Source: Agriotes lineatus (taxonomy: Eukaryota; Arthropoda; Insecta; Coleoptera; Elateridae). From it: a stretch of 64,000 nucleotides of DNA. Below are positions 47,584 to 60,839 of the stretch, piece by piece. Where the stretch lies: NCBI GenBank assembly GCA_940337035.1, contig CALNHX010003599.1:62001-126000 (forward strand), given 5' to 3'. The number at the start of each line of letters is the position of its first letter. Position 1 is the stretch's first letter. The translations under genes and the position numbers were made by a program. The notes under the pieces were generated by a model. That model was given only the letters and a program-made list of their open reading frames with translations. It was not told where the DNA came from and ran no database searches.

Positions 47584-50231
47584 GTGACATACTAGCTGGG
47601 AGTGCAGAGTGTAACCGGCTAGTTTACGATGCTGCCAAGGTGTTTTATTGGATTTTTATTTGGTACAGTAATTAATATAAACTGCACAATGCTCATCTAT
47701 CGCTTTACAAATGCATTTGGCATACGTCATAGGATGCGAAGACACATATTACAATTATTGCAAGCATAGTGAGCCCGTTAGATCTGCTGTGGTAATTTTT
47801 AATTGCCCAGTACTGCTTAAATCTACTACAACGTTCGCTAATGGCAGTTTTAGTGAAAGTAAATGTGTTATTTAGCTCTGTGACATACTAGCTGGGAGTG
47901 CAGAGTGTAACCGCCTAGTTTACGATGCTGCCAAGGTGTTTTATTGGATTTTTAATTGGTACAGTAATTAATAACAACTGCACAATGCTCATCTATCGCT
48001 TTACAAATGCATTTGGCATACGTCATAGGATGCGAAGGCACATATTACAATTGCAAGCTTAGTGAGCTCGTTAGATCTGCTGTGGTAATTTTTAATTGTC
48101 TAGTACTATTTAAATGTACTACAATGTTCGCTAATGGCATTTTCAATGGAAGTAAATGTCCTATTAAGATCTCTGGCATACTAGCTGAGAGTACAGAGTG
48201 TAACCAGCTAGTTTATGATGCTGCCAAGGTCTTTTATTTGATTTTAAATCGTACAGTAATTAATAGCAACTGTACAATGCTCTTCTACAGCATTGAAAAT
48301 GCATTTGGCACACGTTATAGGATGGCAGAGATACAAATATTACAGTTTCAAGCTTAGTGAGTTCGTTAGATTTTCTGTGGAAATTTTTAATTGCCCAGTA
48401 CTGCTTGAATCTACTACAACGTTCGCTAATGGCAGTTTTAGTGAAAGTAAATGTGTTATTTAGCTCTGTGACATACTAGCTGAGAGTGCAGAGTGTAACC
48501 GGCTAGTTTACGATGCTGCCAAGGTGTTTTATTGCATTTTTAATAGGTACAGTAATTAATAACAACTGCACAATGCTCAGCTATCGCGTTACAAATGCAT
48601 TTGGCACACGCCATAGGATGCGGAGACACACATATTACAATTGCAAGCTTAGTGAGCTCGTTATATTTCTGTGGTAATTTTTAATTGTCTAGTACTATTT
48701 AAATGTACTACAATGTTCGCTAATGGCATTTTCAGTGGAAGTAAATGTCTTATTAAGATCTCTGGCATACTAGCTGAGAGTACAGATTGTAACCAGCTAG
48801 TTTATGATGCTGCCAAGGTCTTTTATTTGATTTTAAATCTTACAGTAATTAATAGCAACTGTGCAATGCTCTTCTACAGCTTTGAAAATGCATTTGGCAC
48901 ACGTTATAGGATGGCAGAGATACAAATATTACAATTTCAAGCTTAGTGAGTTCGTTAGATCTTCTGTGGAAATTTTTAATTGCCCAGTACTGCTTAAATC
49001 TACTACAACGTTCGCTAATGGCAGTTTTAGTGAAAGTAAATGTGTTATTTAGCTCTGTGACATACTAGCTGGGAGTGCAGAACTTAACCGGCTAGTTTAC
49101 GATGCTGCCAAAGTGTGTTATTGCATTTTTAATAAGTACAGTAATTAATAACAACTGCACAAAGCTCATCTATCGCTTTACAAATGCATTTGGCATACGT
49201 CATAGGTTGCGGAGGCACATATTACAATTGCAAGCTTAGTGAACTCGTTAGATATGCGGTGGTAATTTTTAATTGTCTAGTACTATTTAAATGTACTACA
49301 ATGTTCGCTAATGGCATTTTCAGTAGAAGTAAATGTCTTATTAAGATCTCTGGCATACTAGCTGAGAGTACAGAGTGTAACCAGCTAGTTTATGATGCTG
49401 CCAAGGTCTTTTATTTGATTTTAAATCGTACAGTAATTAATAGCAACTGTACAATGCTCTTCTACAGCTTTGAAAATGCATTTGGCACACGTTATAGGAT
49501 GGCAGATATACAAATATTACAATTTCAAGCTTAGTGAGTTTGTTAGATCTTCTGTGGAAATTTTTAATTGCCCAGTACTGCTTAAATCTACTACAACGTT
49601 CGCTAATAGCAGTTTTAGTGAAAGTAAATGTGTTATTTAGCTCTGTGACATACTAGCTGGGAGTGCAGAGTGTAACCGGCTAGTTTACGATGCTGCCAAG
49701 GTGTTTTATTGGATTTTTAATTGGTACAGTAATTAATATAAACTGCACAATGCTCATCTATCGCTTTACAAATGCATTTGGCAGACGTCATAGGATGCGA
49801 AAACACATATTACAATTGCAAGCTTAGTGAGCTCGTTAGATCTGCTGTGGTAATTTTTAATTGTCTAGTACTATTTAAATGTACTACAATGTTCGCTAAT
49901 GGCATTTTCAGTGGAAGTAAATGTCTTATTAAGATCTCTGGCATACTAGCTGAGAGTACAGATTGTAACCAGCTAGTTTATGATGCTGCCAAGGTCTTTT
50001 ATTTGATTTTAAATCGTACAGTAATTAATAGCAACTGTACAATGCTCTTCTACAGCTTTGAAAATGCATTTGCACACGTTATAGGATGGCAGAGATACAA
50101 ATATTACAATTTCAAGCTTAGTGAGTTCGTTAGATCTTCTGTGGAAATTTTTAATTGCCCAGTACTGCTTAAATCTACTACAACGTTCGCTAATGGCAGT
50201 TTTAGTGAAAGTAAATGTGTTATTTAGCTCT
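47584..50231 (+). repeat. Distant copy of 31513-34161
   Basis: Starts at 47584 (296-bp A/B chimera), 47880, 48468, 49057 and 49645 match 31513, 31809, 32397, 32986 and 33574 at 16071 bp. The private variant 'gttatatttctg' is shared (32590 and 48661), which ties this block to the 32-kb copy rather than the 14-kb copy. A one-base loss near 50070 ('catttgcacacg') is private. Confidence 0.87.
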
Positions 50232-53200
50232 GTGACATACTAGCTGGGAGTGCAGAGTGTAACCGGCTAGTTTACGATGCTGCCAAGGTGTTTTATTGGA
50301 TTTTTAATTGGTACAGTAATTAATAACAACTGCAGAATGCTCATCTATCGCTTTACAAAATCATTCGGCATACGTCATAGGATGCGAAGACACATATTAC
50401 AATTGCAAACTTAGTGAGCTCGTTAGATCTGCTGTGGTAATTTTTAATTGTCTAGTACTATTTAAATGTACTACAATGTTAGCTAATGGCATTTTCAGTG
50501 GAAGTAAATGTCTTATTAAGATCTCTGGCATACTAGCTGAGAGTACAGAGTGTAACCAGCTAGTTTATGATGCTGCCAAGGTCTTTTATTTGATTTTAAA
50601 TCGTACAGTAATGAATAGCAACTGTACAATGCTCTTCTACAGCTTTGAAATGCATTTGGCACACGTTATAGGATGGAAGAGATACAAATATTACAATTTC
50701 AAGCTTAGTGAGTTCGTTAGATCTTCTGTGGAAATTTTTAATTGCCCAGTACTGCTTAAATCTACTACAACGTTTGCTAATGGCAGTTTTAGTGAAAGTA
50801 AATGTGTTATTTAGCTCTGTGACATACTAGCTGGGAGTGCAGAGTGTAACCGGCTAGTTTACGATGCTGCCAAGGTGTTTTATTGCATTTTTAATAGTTA
50901 CAGTAATTAATAACAACTGCACAAAGCTCATCTATCGCTTTACAAATGCATTTGGCATACTTTATAGGATGCGGAGACACATATTACAATTGCAAGCTTA
51001 GTGAGCTCGTTAGATCTGCTGTGGTAATTTTTAATTGTCTAGTACTATTTAAATGTACTACAATGTTCGCTAATGGCATTTTCAATGGAAGTAAATGTCT
51101 TATTAAGATCTCTGGCATACTAGCTGAGAGTACAGAGTGTAACCAGCTAGTTTTTGATGCTGCCAAGGTCTTTTATTTGATTTTAAATCGTACAGTAATT
51201 AATAGCAACTGTACAATGCTCTTCTACAGCTTTGAAAATGCATTTGGCACACGTTATAAGATGGCAGAGATACAAATATTACAATTTCAAGCTTAGTGAG
51301 TTCGTTAGATCTTCTGTGAAAATTTTTAATTGCCGAGTACTGCTTAAATCTACTACAACGTTCGCTAATGGCAGTTTTAGTGAAAGTAAATGTGTAAGTT
51401 AGCTCTGTGACATACTAGCTAGGAGTTCAGAGTGTAACCGGCTAGTTTACGATGCTACCAAGGTGTTTTATTGCATTTTTAATAGGTACAGTAATTAATA
51501 ACAACTGCACAATGCTCAGCTATCGCTTTACAAATGTATTTGGCATACGTCATAGGATGCGGAGACACATATTACAATTGCAAGCTTAGTGAGCTCGTTA
51601 GATCTGCTGTGGTAATTTTTAATTGTCTAGTACTATTTAAATGTACTACAATGTTCGCTAATGGCATTTTCAGTGGAAGTAAATGTCTTATTAAGATCTC
51701 TGGCATACTAGCTGAGAGTACAGAGTGTAACCAGCTAGTTTATGATGCTGCCAAGGTCTTTTATTTGATTTTAAATCGTACAGTAATTAATAGCAACTGT
51801 ACAACTCTTCTACAGCTTTGAAAATGCATTTGGCACACGTTAACGGATGGAAGAGATACAAATATTACAATTTAAAGCTTAGTGAGTTCGTTAGATCTTC
51901 TGTGGAAATTTTTAATTGCCCAGTACTGCTTAAATCTACTACAACGTTCGCTAATGGCAGTTTTAGTGAAAGTAAATGTGTTATTTAGCTCTTTGACATA
52001 CTAGCTAGGAGTGCAGACTGTAACCGGCTAGTTTACGATGCTGCCAAGGTGTTTTATTGCATTTTTAATATGTACAGTAATTAATAACAACTGCACAATG
52101 CTCAGCTATCGCTTTACAAATGCATTTGGCACACGTCATAGGATGCGGAGACACACATATTACAATTGCAAGCTTAGTGAGCTCGTTAGATCTGCTGTGG
52201 TAATTTTTAATTGTCTAGTAATATTTAAATGTACTACAATGTTCGCTAATGGCATTTTCAGTGGAAGTAAATGTCTTATTAAGATCTCTGGCATACTAGC
52301 TGAGAGTACAGAGTGTAACCAGCTAGTTTATGATGCTGCCAAGGTCTTTTATTTGATTTTAGATCGTACAGTAATTAATAGCAACTGTACAATGCTCTTC
52401 TACAGCTTTGAAAATGCATTTGGCACACGTTATAGGATGGAAGAGATACAAATTTTACAATTTGAAGCTTAGTGAGTTCGTTAGATCTTCTGTGGAAATT
52501 TTTAATTGCCCAGTACTGTTTAAATCTACTACAACGTTCGCTAATGGCAGTTTTAGTGAAAGTAAATGTGTTATTTAGCTCTGTGACATACTAGCTAGGA
52601 GTGCAGAGTGTAACCGGCTAGTTTACGATGCTGCCAAGGTGTTTTATTGGATTTTTAATAGGTACGGTAATTAATAACAACTGCACAATGCTCAGCTATC
52701 GCTTTACAAATGCATTTGGCATACGTCATAGGATGCGGAGACACATATTACAATTGCAAGCTTAGTGAGCTCGTTAGATCTGCTGTGGTAATTTTTAATT
52801 GTCTAGTACTATTTCAATGTACTACAATGTTCGCTAATGGCATTTTTATTTGAAGTAAATGTCTTATTAAGATCTCTGGCATACTAGCTGAGAGTGCAGA
52901 GTATAACCAGCTAGTTTATGAGGCTGCCAAGGTCTTTTTTTTTAATTTTAAATCGTACAGTAATTAATAGCAACTGTACAATGCTCTTCTACAGCTTTGA
53001 AAATGCATTTGGCACACGTTATAGGATGGCAGAGATACAAATATTACAATTTCAAGCTTAGTGAGTTCGTTAGATCTTCTGTGGAAATTTTTAATTGCCC
53101 AGTACTGCTTAAATCTACTACAACGTTCGCTAATGGCAGTTTTAGTGAAAGTAAATGTGTTATTTAGCTCTGTGACATACTAGCTAGGAGTGCAGAGTGT

Positions 53201-53527
53201 AACCGGCTAGTTTACGATGCTGCCAAGGTGTTTTATTGCATTTTTAATATGTACAGTAATTAATAACAACTGCACAATGCTCAGCTATCGCTTTACAAAT
53301 GCATTTGGCACACGTCATAGGATGCGGAGACACACATATTACAATTGCAAGCTTAGTGAGCTCGTTAGATCTGCTGTGGTAATTTTTAATTGTCTAGTAA
53401 TATTTAAATGTACTACTATGTTCGCTAATGGCATTTTCAGTGGAAGTAAATGTCTTATTAAGATCTCTGGCATACTAGCTGAGAGTACAGAGTGTAACCA
53501 GCTAGTTTATAATGCTGCCAAGGTCTT

Positions 53528-53533
<6 letters not shown>

Positions 53534-53563
<30 letters not shown>

Positions 53564-53812
53564 TTCGCACTCAGCCAACAGCCGTTAGGCCAATTATAGG
53601 CGTCGCTGTGCAGTTATGAGGACTTCCAACCCCACTAACGACTGTCATGATGTTGTATGACCGCCGGGAACAACTTTTTTCCGTGATAGCCGTACCACGA
53701 GGCGCCGAGAGATGCAGCCGTGGAACTCCCATCCAAGTTCTGACCAGAGACAGCGTTGCTTAACTCTGCTGATCGAACGTGGACGCTTGTTCAAGCTACA
53801 CCACTCGGGACC
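53534..53812 (-). mobile_element. 5S-rRNA-derived SINE (SINE3-like), copy 1
   Basis: This 279-bp insert interrupts a B monomer within 'cttttatttgatttt'. Read on the minus strand it begins 'ggtcccgagtggtgtagc'. It contains a region (53720-53778 in plus coordinates) resembling the internal promoter part of 5S rRNA: 'gttcgatcagcagag', 'ttaagcaacgctg', 'ggtcagaacttggatggg'. It ends in an (AAAT)n tail, seen as (TTTA)n on the plus strand. A target duplication of at least TATTT flanks it (53529-53533 and 53813-53817). This matches the known class of RNA polymerase III-transcribed SINEs with 5S-type heads, mobilised by a partner LINE. The middle and 3' body I do not recognise. Confidence 0.85.
53720..53778 (-). 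promoter_or_regulatory. 5S-type internal pol III promoter region in SINE copy 1
   Basis: On the minus strand the order is a 'gttcgatcagcagag' block, an A-box-like 'agttaagcaacgctg', then a C-box-like 'ggtcagaacttggatggg'. This is the order and spacing of the 5S rRNA gene's internal control region. Several bases differ from a functional 5S gene and the flanking 5S ends are absent, so it is not a 5S gene. Whether it still recruits TFIIIA or pol III is unknown. Confidence 0.7.
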
Positions 53813-56759
53813 TATTTGATTTTAAATCGTACAGTAATTAATAGCAACTGTACAATGCTCTTCTACAGCTTTGAAAATGCATTTGGCACACGTTATAGGA
53901 TGGCAGAGATACAAATATTACAATGTCAAGCTTAGTAAGTTCGTTAGATCTTTTGTGGAAATTTTTAATTGCCCAATACTGCTTAAATCTACTACAACGT
54001 TCGCTAATGACAGTTTTAGTGAAAGTAAATGTGTTATTTAGCTCTGTGACATACTAGCTGGGAGTGCAGAGTGTACCCGGCTAGTTTACGATGCTGCCAA
54101 GGTGTTTTATTGCATTTTTAATAGGTACAGTAATTAATAACAACTGCACAATGCTCATCTATCGCTTTACAAATGCATTTGGCACACGTCATAGGATGCG
54201 GAGACACACATATTACAATTGCAAGCTTAGTGAGCTCGTTAGATCTGCTGTGGTAATTTTTAATTGTCTAGTACTATTTAAATGTACTACAATGTTCGCT
54301 AATGGCATTTTCAGTGGAAGTAAATGTCTTATTAAGATCTCTGGCATACTAGCTGAGAGTACAGAGTGTAACCAGCTAGTTTATGATGCTGCCAAGATCT
54401 TTTATTTGATTTTAAATCGTACAGTAATTAATAGCAACTGTACAATGCTCTTCTACAGCTTTGAAAATGCATTTGGCACACGTTATAGGATGGAAGAGAT
54501 ACAAATATTACAATTTCAAGCTTAGTGAGTTCGTTAGATCTTCTGTGGAAATTTTTAATTGCCCAGTACTGCTTAAATCTACTACAACGTTCGCTAATGG
54601 CAGTTTTAGTGAAAGTAAATGTGTTATTTAGCTCTGTGACATACTAGCTAGGAGTGCAGAGTGTAACCGGCTAGTTTACGATGCTGCCAAGGTGTTTTAT
54701 TGCATTTTTAATAGGTACAGTAATTAATAACAACTGCACAATGCTCAGCTATCGCTTTACAAATGTATTTGGCATACGTCATAGGATGCGGAGACACATA
54801 TTACAATTGCAAGCTTAGTGAGCTCGTTAGATCTGCTGTGGTAATTTTTAATTGTCTAGTACTATTTAAATGTACTACAATGTTCGCTAATGGCATTTTC
54901 AGTGGAAGTAAATGTCTTATGAAGATCTCTGGCATACTAGCTGAGAGTACAGAGTGTAACCAGCTAGTTTATGATGCTGCCAAGGTCTTTTATTTGATTT
55001 TAAATCGTACAGTAATTAATAGCAACTGTACAATGCTCTTCTACAGCTTTGAAAATGCATTTGGCACACGTTATAGGATGGCAGAGATACAAATATTACA
55101 ATTTCAAGCTTAGTGAGTTCGTTAGATCTTCTGTGGAAATTTTTAATTGCCCAGTACTGCTTAAATCTACTACAACGTTCGCTAATGGCAGTTTTAGTGA
55201 AAGTAAATGTGTTATTTAGCTCTGTGACATAATAGCTAGGAATGCAGAGTGTAACCGGCTAGTTTACGATGCTGCCAAGGTGTTTTATTGCATTTTTAAT
55301 AGGTACAGTAATAAATAACAACTGCACAATGCTCAGCTATCGCTTTACAAATGTATTTGGCATACGTCATAGGATGCGGAGACACATTTTAAAATTGCAA
55401 GCTTAGTGATCTCGTTAGATCTGCTGTGGTAATTTTTAATTGTCTAGTACTATTTAAATGTACTACAATGTTCGCTAATGGCATTTTCAGTGGAAGTAAA
55501 TGTCTTATTAAGATCTCTGGCATACTAGCTGAGAGTACAGAATGTAACCAGCTAGTTTATGATGCTGCCAAGGTCTTTTATTTGATTTTAAATCGTACAG
55601 TAATTAATAGCAACTGTAGAATGCTCTTCTACAGCTTTGAAAATGCATTTTGCACACGTTATAGGATGGCAGAGATACAAATATTACAATTTCAAGCTTA
55701 GTGAGTTCGTTAGATCTTTTGTAGAAATTTTTAATTGCCCAGTACTGCTTAAATCTACTACAACGTTCGCTAATTGCAGTTTTAGTGAAAGTAAATGTGT
55801 TATTTAGTTCTGTGACATACTAGCTGGGAGTGCAGAGTGTAACCGGCTAGTTTACGATGCTGCCAAGGTGTTTTATTGCATTTTTAATAGGTACAGTAAT
55901 TAATAACAACTGCACAATGCTCAGCTATCGCTTTACAAATGTATTTGGCATACGTCATAGGATGCGGAGACACATATTACAATTGCAAGCTTAGTGAGCT
56001 CGTTAGATCTGCTGTGGTAATTTTTAATTGTCTAGTACTATTTAAATGTACTACAATGTTCGCTAATGGCATTTTCAGTGGAAGTAAATGTCTTATTAAG
56101 ATCTCTGGCATACTAGCTGAGAGTACAGAGTGTAACCAGCTAGTTTATGATGCTGCCAAGGTCTTTTATTTGATTTTAAATCGTACAGTAATTAATAGCA
56201 ACTGTACAATGCTCTTCTACAGCTTTGAAAATGAATTTTGCACACGTTATAGGATGGCAGAGATACAAATATTACAATTTCAAGCTTAGTGAGTTCGTTA
56301 GATCTTTTGTAGAAATTTTTAATTGCCCAGTACTGCTTAAATCTACTACAACGTTCGCTAATGGCAGTTTTAGTGAAAGTAAATGTGTTATTTAGTTCTG
56401 TGACATACTAGCTGGGAGTGCAGAGTGTAACCGGCTAGTTTACGATGCTGCCAAGGTGTTTTATTGCATTTTTAATAGGTACAGTAATTAATAACCTCTG
56501 CACAATGCTCAGCTATCGCTTTACAAATGTATTTGGCATACGTCATAGGATGCGGAGACACATATTACAATTGCAAGCTTAGTGAGCTCGTTAGATCTGC
56601 TGTGGTAATTTTTAATTGTCTAGTACTATTTAAATGTACTACAATGTTCGCTAATGGCATTTTCAGTGGAAGTAAATGTCTTATTAAGATCTCTGGCATA
56701 CTAGCTGAGACTACAGAGTGTAACCAGCTAGTTTATTATGCTGCCAAGGTCTTTTATTT

Positions 56760-57038
56760 ATTTATTTATTTATCTATTTATTTATTTAATTCGCACTCAG
56801 CCAACAGCCGTTAGGCCAATTATAGGGGTCGCTGTGCAGTTATGAGGACTTCCAACCCCACTAACGACTGTCATGATGTTGTATGACCGCCGGGACCAAC
56901 TTTTTTCCGTGATAGCCGTACCACGAGGCGCCGAGAGATGCAGCCGTGGAACTCCCATCCAAGTTCTGACCAGAGACAGCGTTGCTTAACTCTGCTGATC
57001 GAACGTGGACGCTTGTTCAAGCTACACCACTCGGGACC
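56760..57038 (-). mobile_element. 5S-rRNA-derived SINE (SINE3-like), copy 2
   Basis: This is the same 279-bp element in the same orientation and at the same base of the B monomer as copy 1, with the same TATTT target duplication (56755-56759 and 57039-57043), 3226 bp downstream. There are few differences: 'ataggggtc' versus 'ataggcgtc', 'gggaccaac' versus 'gggaacaac', and one C in the TTTA tail. The 5S-like region is 56946-57004. The flanking B remnants share 'cttagtaagttcg' and 'cccaatactgc' with those of copy 1, so the two are copies of one insertion. Confidence 0.86.
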
Positions 57039-59974
57039 TATTTGATTTTAAATCGTACAGTAATTAATAGCAACTGTACAATGCTCTTCTACAGCTTTGA
57101 AAATGCATTTTGCACACGTTATAGGATGGCAGAGATACAAATATTACAATTTCAAGCTTAGTAAGTTCGTTAGATCTTCTGTGAAAATTTTTAATTGCCC
57201 AATACTGCTTAAATCTACTACAACGTTCGCTAATGGCAGTTTTAGTGAAAGTAAATGTGTTATTTAGCTCTGTGACATACTAGCTAGGAGTGCAGAGTGT
57301 AACCGGCTAGTTTACGATGCTGCCAAGGTGTTTTATTGCATTTTTAATAGGTACAGTAATTAATAACAACTGCACAATGCTCAGCTATCGCTTTACAAAT
57401 GTATTTGGCATACGTCATAGGATGCGGAGACACATATTACAATTGCAAGCTTAGTGAGCTCGTTAGATCTGCTGTGGTAATTTTTAATTGTCTAGTACTA
57501 TTTAAATGTACTACAATGTCCGCTAATGGCATTTTCAGTGGAAGTAAATGTCTTATTAAGATCTCTGGCATACTAGCTGAGAGTACAGAGTGTAACCAGC
57601 TAGTTTATGATGCTGCCAAGGTCTTTTATTTGATTTTAAATCGTACAGTAACTAATAGCAACTGTACAATGCTCTTCTACAGCTTTGAAAATGCATTTAG
57701 CACACGTTATAGGATGGCAGAGATACAAATATTACAATTTCAAGCTTAGTGAGTTCGTTAGATCTTTTGTAGAAATTTTTAATTGCCCAGTACTGCTTAA
57801 ATCTACTACAACGTTCGCTAATGGCAGTTTTAGTGAAAGTAAATGTGTTATTTAGCTCTGTGACATACTAGCTGGGAGTGCAGACTGTAACCGGCTAGTT
57901 TACGATGCTGCCAAGGTGTTTTATTGCATTTTTAATAGGTACAGTAATTAATAACAACTGCACAATGCTCAGCTATCGCTTTACAAACGCATTTGGCACA
58001 CGTCATAGGATGCGGAGACACACATATTACAATTGCAAGCTTAGTGAGCTCGTTAGATCTGCTGTGGTAATTTTTAATTGTCTAGTACTATTTAAATTTA
58101 CTACAATGTTCGCTAATGGCATTTTCAGTGGAAGTAAATGTCTTATTAAGATCTCTGGCATACTAGCTGAGAGTACAAAGTGTAACCAGCTAGTTTATGA
58201 TGCTGCCAAGATCTTTTATTTGATTTTAAATAGTACAGTAATTAATAGCGACTGTACAATGCTTATCTACAGGTTTAAAAATGCATTTGGCACACGTTAT
58301 AGGATGGCGGAGATAAAAATATTACAATTTCAAGCTTAGTGAGTTCGTTAGATCTTCTGTGGTAATTTTTAATTGCCTAATACTATTTAAATGTACTACA
58401 GTGTTTGCTAACGGCATTTTCAGTAGAAGTAAATGTGTTATTAAGCTCTCTGACATACTAGCTGAGAGTACAGAGTGTAACCGCCTAGTTTACGATGCTG
58501 CCAAGGTGTTTTATTGCAATTTTAATAGGTACAGTAATTAATAACAACTGCACAAAGCTCAGCTATTGCTTTACAAATGCATTTGGAATACGTCATAGGA
58601 TGCGGAGTCACATATTACATTTGAAAGCTTAGTGAGCTCGTTAGATCTGCTGTGGTAATTTTTAATTGTCTAGTACTATTTAAATGTACTACAATGTTCG
58701 CTAATGGCATTTTCAGTGGAAGTAAATGTCTTATTAAGATCTCTGGCATACTAGCTGAGAGTACAGAGTGTAACTAGCTTGTTTATGATGCTGCCAAGGT
58801 CTTTTATTTGATTTTAAATCGTACAGTAATTAATAGCAACTGTACAATGCTCTTTTACAGCTTTGAAAATGCATTTGGCACACGTTATAGGATGGCAGAG
58901 ATACAAATATTACAATTTCAAGTTTAGTGAGTTCGTTAGATCTTCTGTGGAAATTTTTAATTGCCCAGTACTGCTTAAATCTACTACAACGTTCGCTAAT
59001 GGTAGTTTTAGTGAAAGTAAATGTGTTATTTAGCTCTGTGACATACTAGCTAGAAGTGCAGAGTGTAACCGGCTAGTTTACGATGCTGCCAAGGTGTTTT
59101 ATTGCATTTTTTATAGGTACAGTAATTAATAACAACTGCACAATGCTTAGCTATCGCTTTAGAAATGCATTTGGCACACGTCATAGGATGCGGAGACATA
59201 CATATTACAATTGCAAGCTTAGTGAGCTCGTTAGATCTGCTGTGGTAATTTTTAATTGTCTAGTACTATTTAAATGTACTACAATGTTCGCTAATGGCAT
59301 TTTCAGTGAAAGTAAATGTCTTATTAAGATCTTTGGCATACTAGCTGAGAGTACAGAGTGTAACCAGTTAGTTTATGATGCTGCCAAGGTCTTTTATTTG
59401 ATTTTAAATCGTACAGTAATTAATAGCAACTGTACAATGCTCTTCTACAGCTTTGAAAATGCATTTGGCACACGTTATAGGATGGCAGAGATACAAATAT
59501 TACAATTTGAGGCTTAGTGAGTTCGTTAGATCTTCTGTGAAAATTTTTAATTGCCGAGTACTGCTTAAATCTACTACAACGTTCGCTAATGGCAGTTTTA
59601 GTGAAAGTAAATGTGTAATTTAGCTCTGTGACATACTAGCTGGGAGTGCAGAGTGTAACCGCCTAGTTTACGATGCTGCCAAAGTGTTTTATTGCATTTT
59701 TAATAGGTACAGTAATTAATAACAACTGCACAATGCTTAGCTATCGCTTTACAAATGCATTTGGCACAGGTCATAGGATGCGGAGACACACATATTACAA
59801 TTGCAAGCTTAGTGAGCTCGTTAGATCTGCTGTGGTAATTTTTAATTGTCTAGTACTATTTAAATGTACAACAATGTTCGCTAATGGCATTTTCAGTGGA
59901 AGTAAATGTCTTATTAAGATCTCTGGCATACTAGCTGAGAGTACAGAGTGTAACCAGCTAGTTTATGATGGTGC

Positions 59975-59978
59975 CAAG
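59975..59978 (+). repeat. Left target-site duplication (CAAG) of the LTR-like insert
   Basis: The satellite's 'gctgccaaggtc' is split. CAAG is kept here and repeated at 61620-61623 on the other side of the insert. Confidence 0.8.
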
Positions 59979-60632
59979 TGTTACGGTATTAAAAGAACTT
60001 TACGACACCCACCCAAGGTGAGCATCTCACCACGGAATCAGTCCTGAAAAACTGGCACACTTGCCCTGAAATCGGTTCGAAATAGGCTAATAGGCCACGG
60101 CTGGAACGCTCAGGGAGTCGGGCGTGAGTCACACGATACGTTCTGGGCAAGCGTGTTGCGGCATAATATATATATAGGGTATGTCGAAATCATGAGGGCG
60201 CCACCAAGCCTGTCTTAACCCGGCTAACCGGGCCTGGACGGTTAGACGGGAGCGAAGCACGCAAAATACTCCGCCGATAGGATTACTCAAGAATTGCAAG
60301 GTCAAATAACAATTTCGGGATTGCCTTATGCAAGGATTGTAATTAGGTGTCAATCCAACCGCGACTACGCAGCTGTCTTACCCACCTGTACGCTCGAAGC
60401 TCCCTCGTTCCGTCGCACAATAATTAGTACAATGAAGGGGGCGCTTATCTGAAACAGAACATGCACAAGTCGAAACAAAACAATAGTTCCTTTAGCTAAC
60501 AAATCATGTATTGACTAACGGGTTACAATGGGGCAGCAGAGTGCGTCGCCCTATATCTATAACTAGATTATAACTAAGAACACCAGCTGGCGCGCGCTTT
60601 AAACCTAGCGACAGATGTTGAACAGTAATGAA

Positions 60633-60839
60633 CAAATTAGCACTCGCAACATGGACAGTCTGCAATTCTGAATGAATGCACAAATATGCTGGCGCGACGC
60701 CTTATGCAGCGAACAGCAAAGATCAAATTAGCACTCGCAACATGGACAGTCTGCAATTCTGAATGAATGCACAAATATGCTGGCGCGACGCCTTATGCAG
60801 CGAACAGCAAAGATCAAATTAGCACTCGCGACATGGACA
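60633..60839. repeat. 91-bp tandem repeat inside the LTR-like insert
   Basis: Two full copies (60633-60723 and 60724-60814) are essentially identical. A partial third copy (60815-60839) has one change, 'cactcgcgacatgg' versus 'cactcgcaacatgg'. Each holds 'caaattagcactcgcaac', 'tgaatgaatgcacaaatatg' and 'ggcgcgacgcc'. Short tandem repeats of this kind in U3 often act as enhancers, but that role is inference here. Confidence 0.92.

Larger units (their letters stand above)
50232..59978 (+). repeat. Less homogenised dimers, right part of the array
   Basis: Dimers start at 50232, 50819, 51407, 51993, 52583, 53172, 54046, 54636, 55224, 55812, 56400, 57272, 57860, 58449, 59038 and 59628. Many have 'gacatactagctaggag' and 'aaatgtatttggcatacg', and single-base differences are more frequent than in the left part. 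The class-K, 591-bp and 119-bp-duplication types are not seen after about 50.3 kb. Near 52930 a T-run interrupts B. The B of 57860 is A-like from 'gtggtaattttt' onward. Two SINE copies sit in this block. Confidence 0.84.

Noticed and set aside
53720..53778. 5S rRNA gene
   Set aside because: Only the internal promoter-like part matches, with several changes. The element has a SINE body, an AAAT tail and a target duplication.
60129..60353. 74-codon minus-strand open frame in the LTR-like insert
   Set aside because: It is short and low in information, has no recognised domain, and sits in the presumed U3 of an LTR, where coding is not expected.
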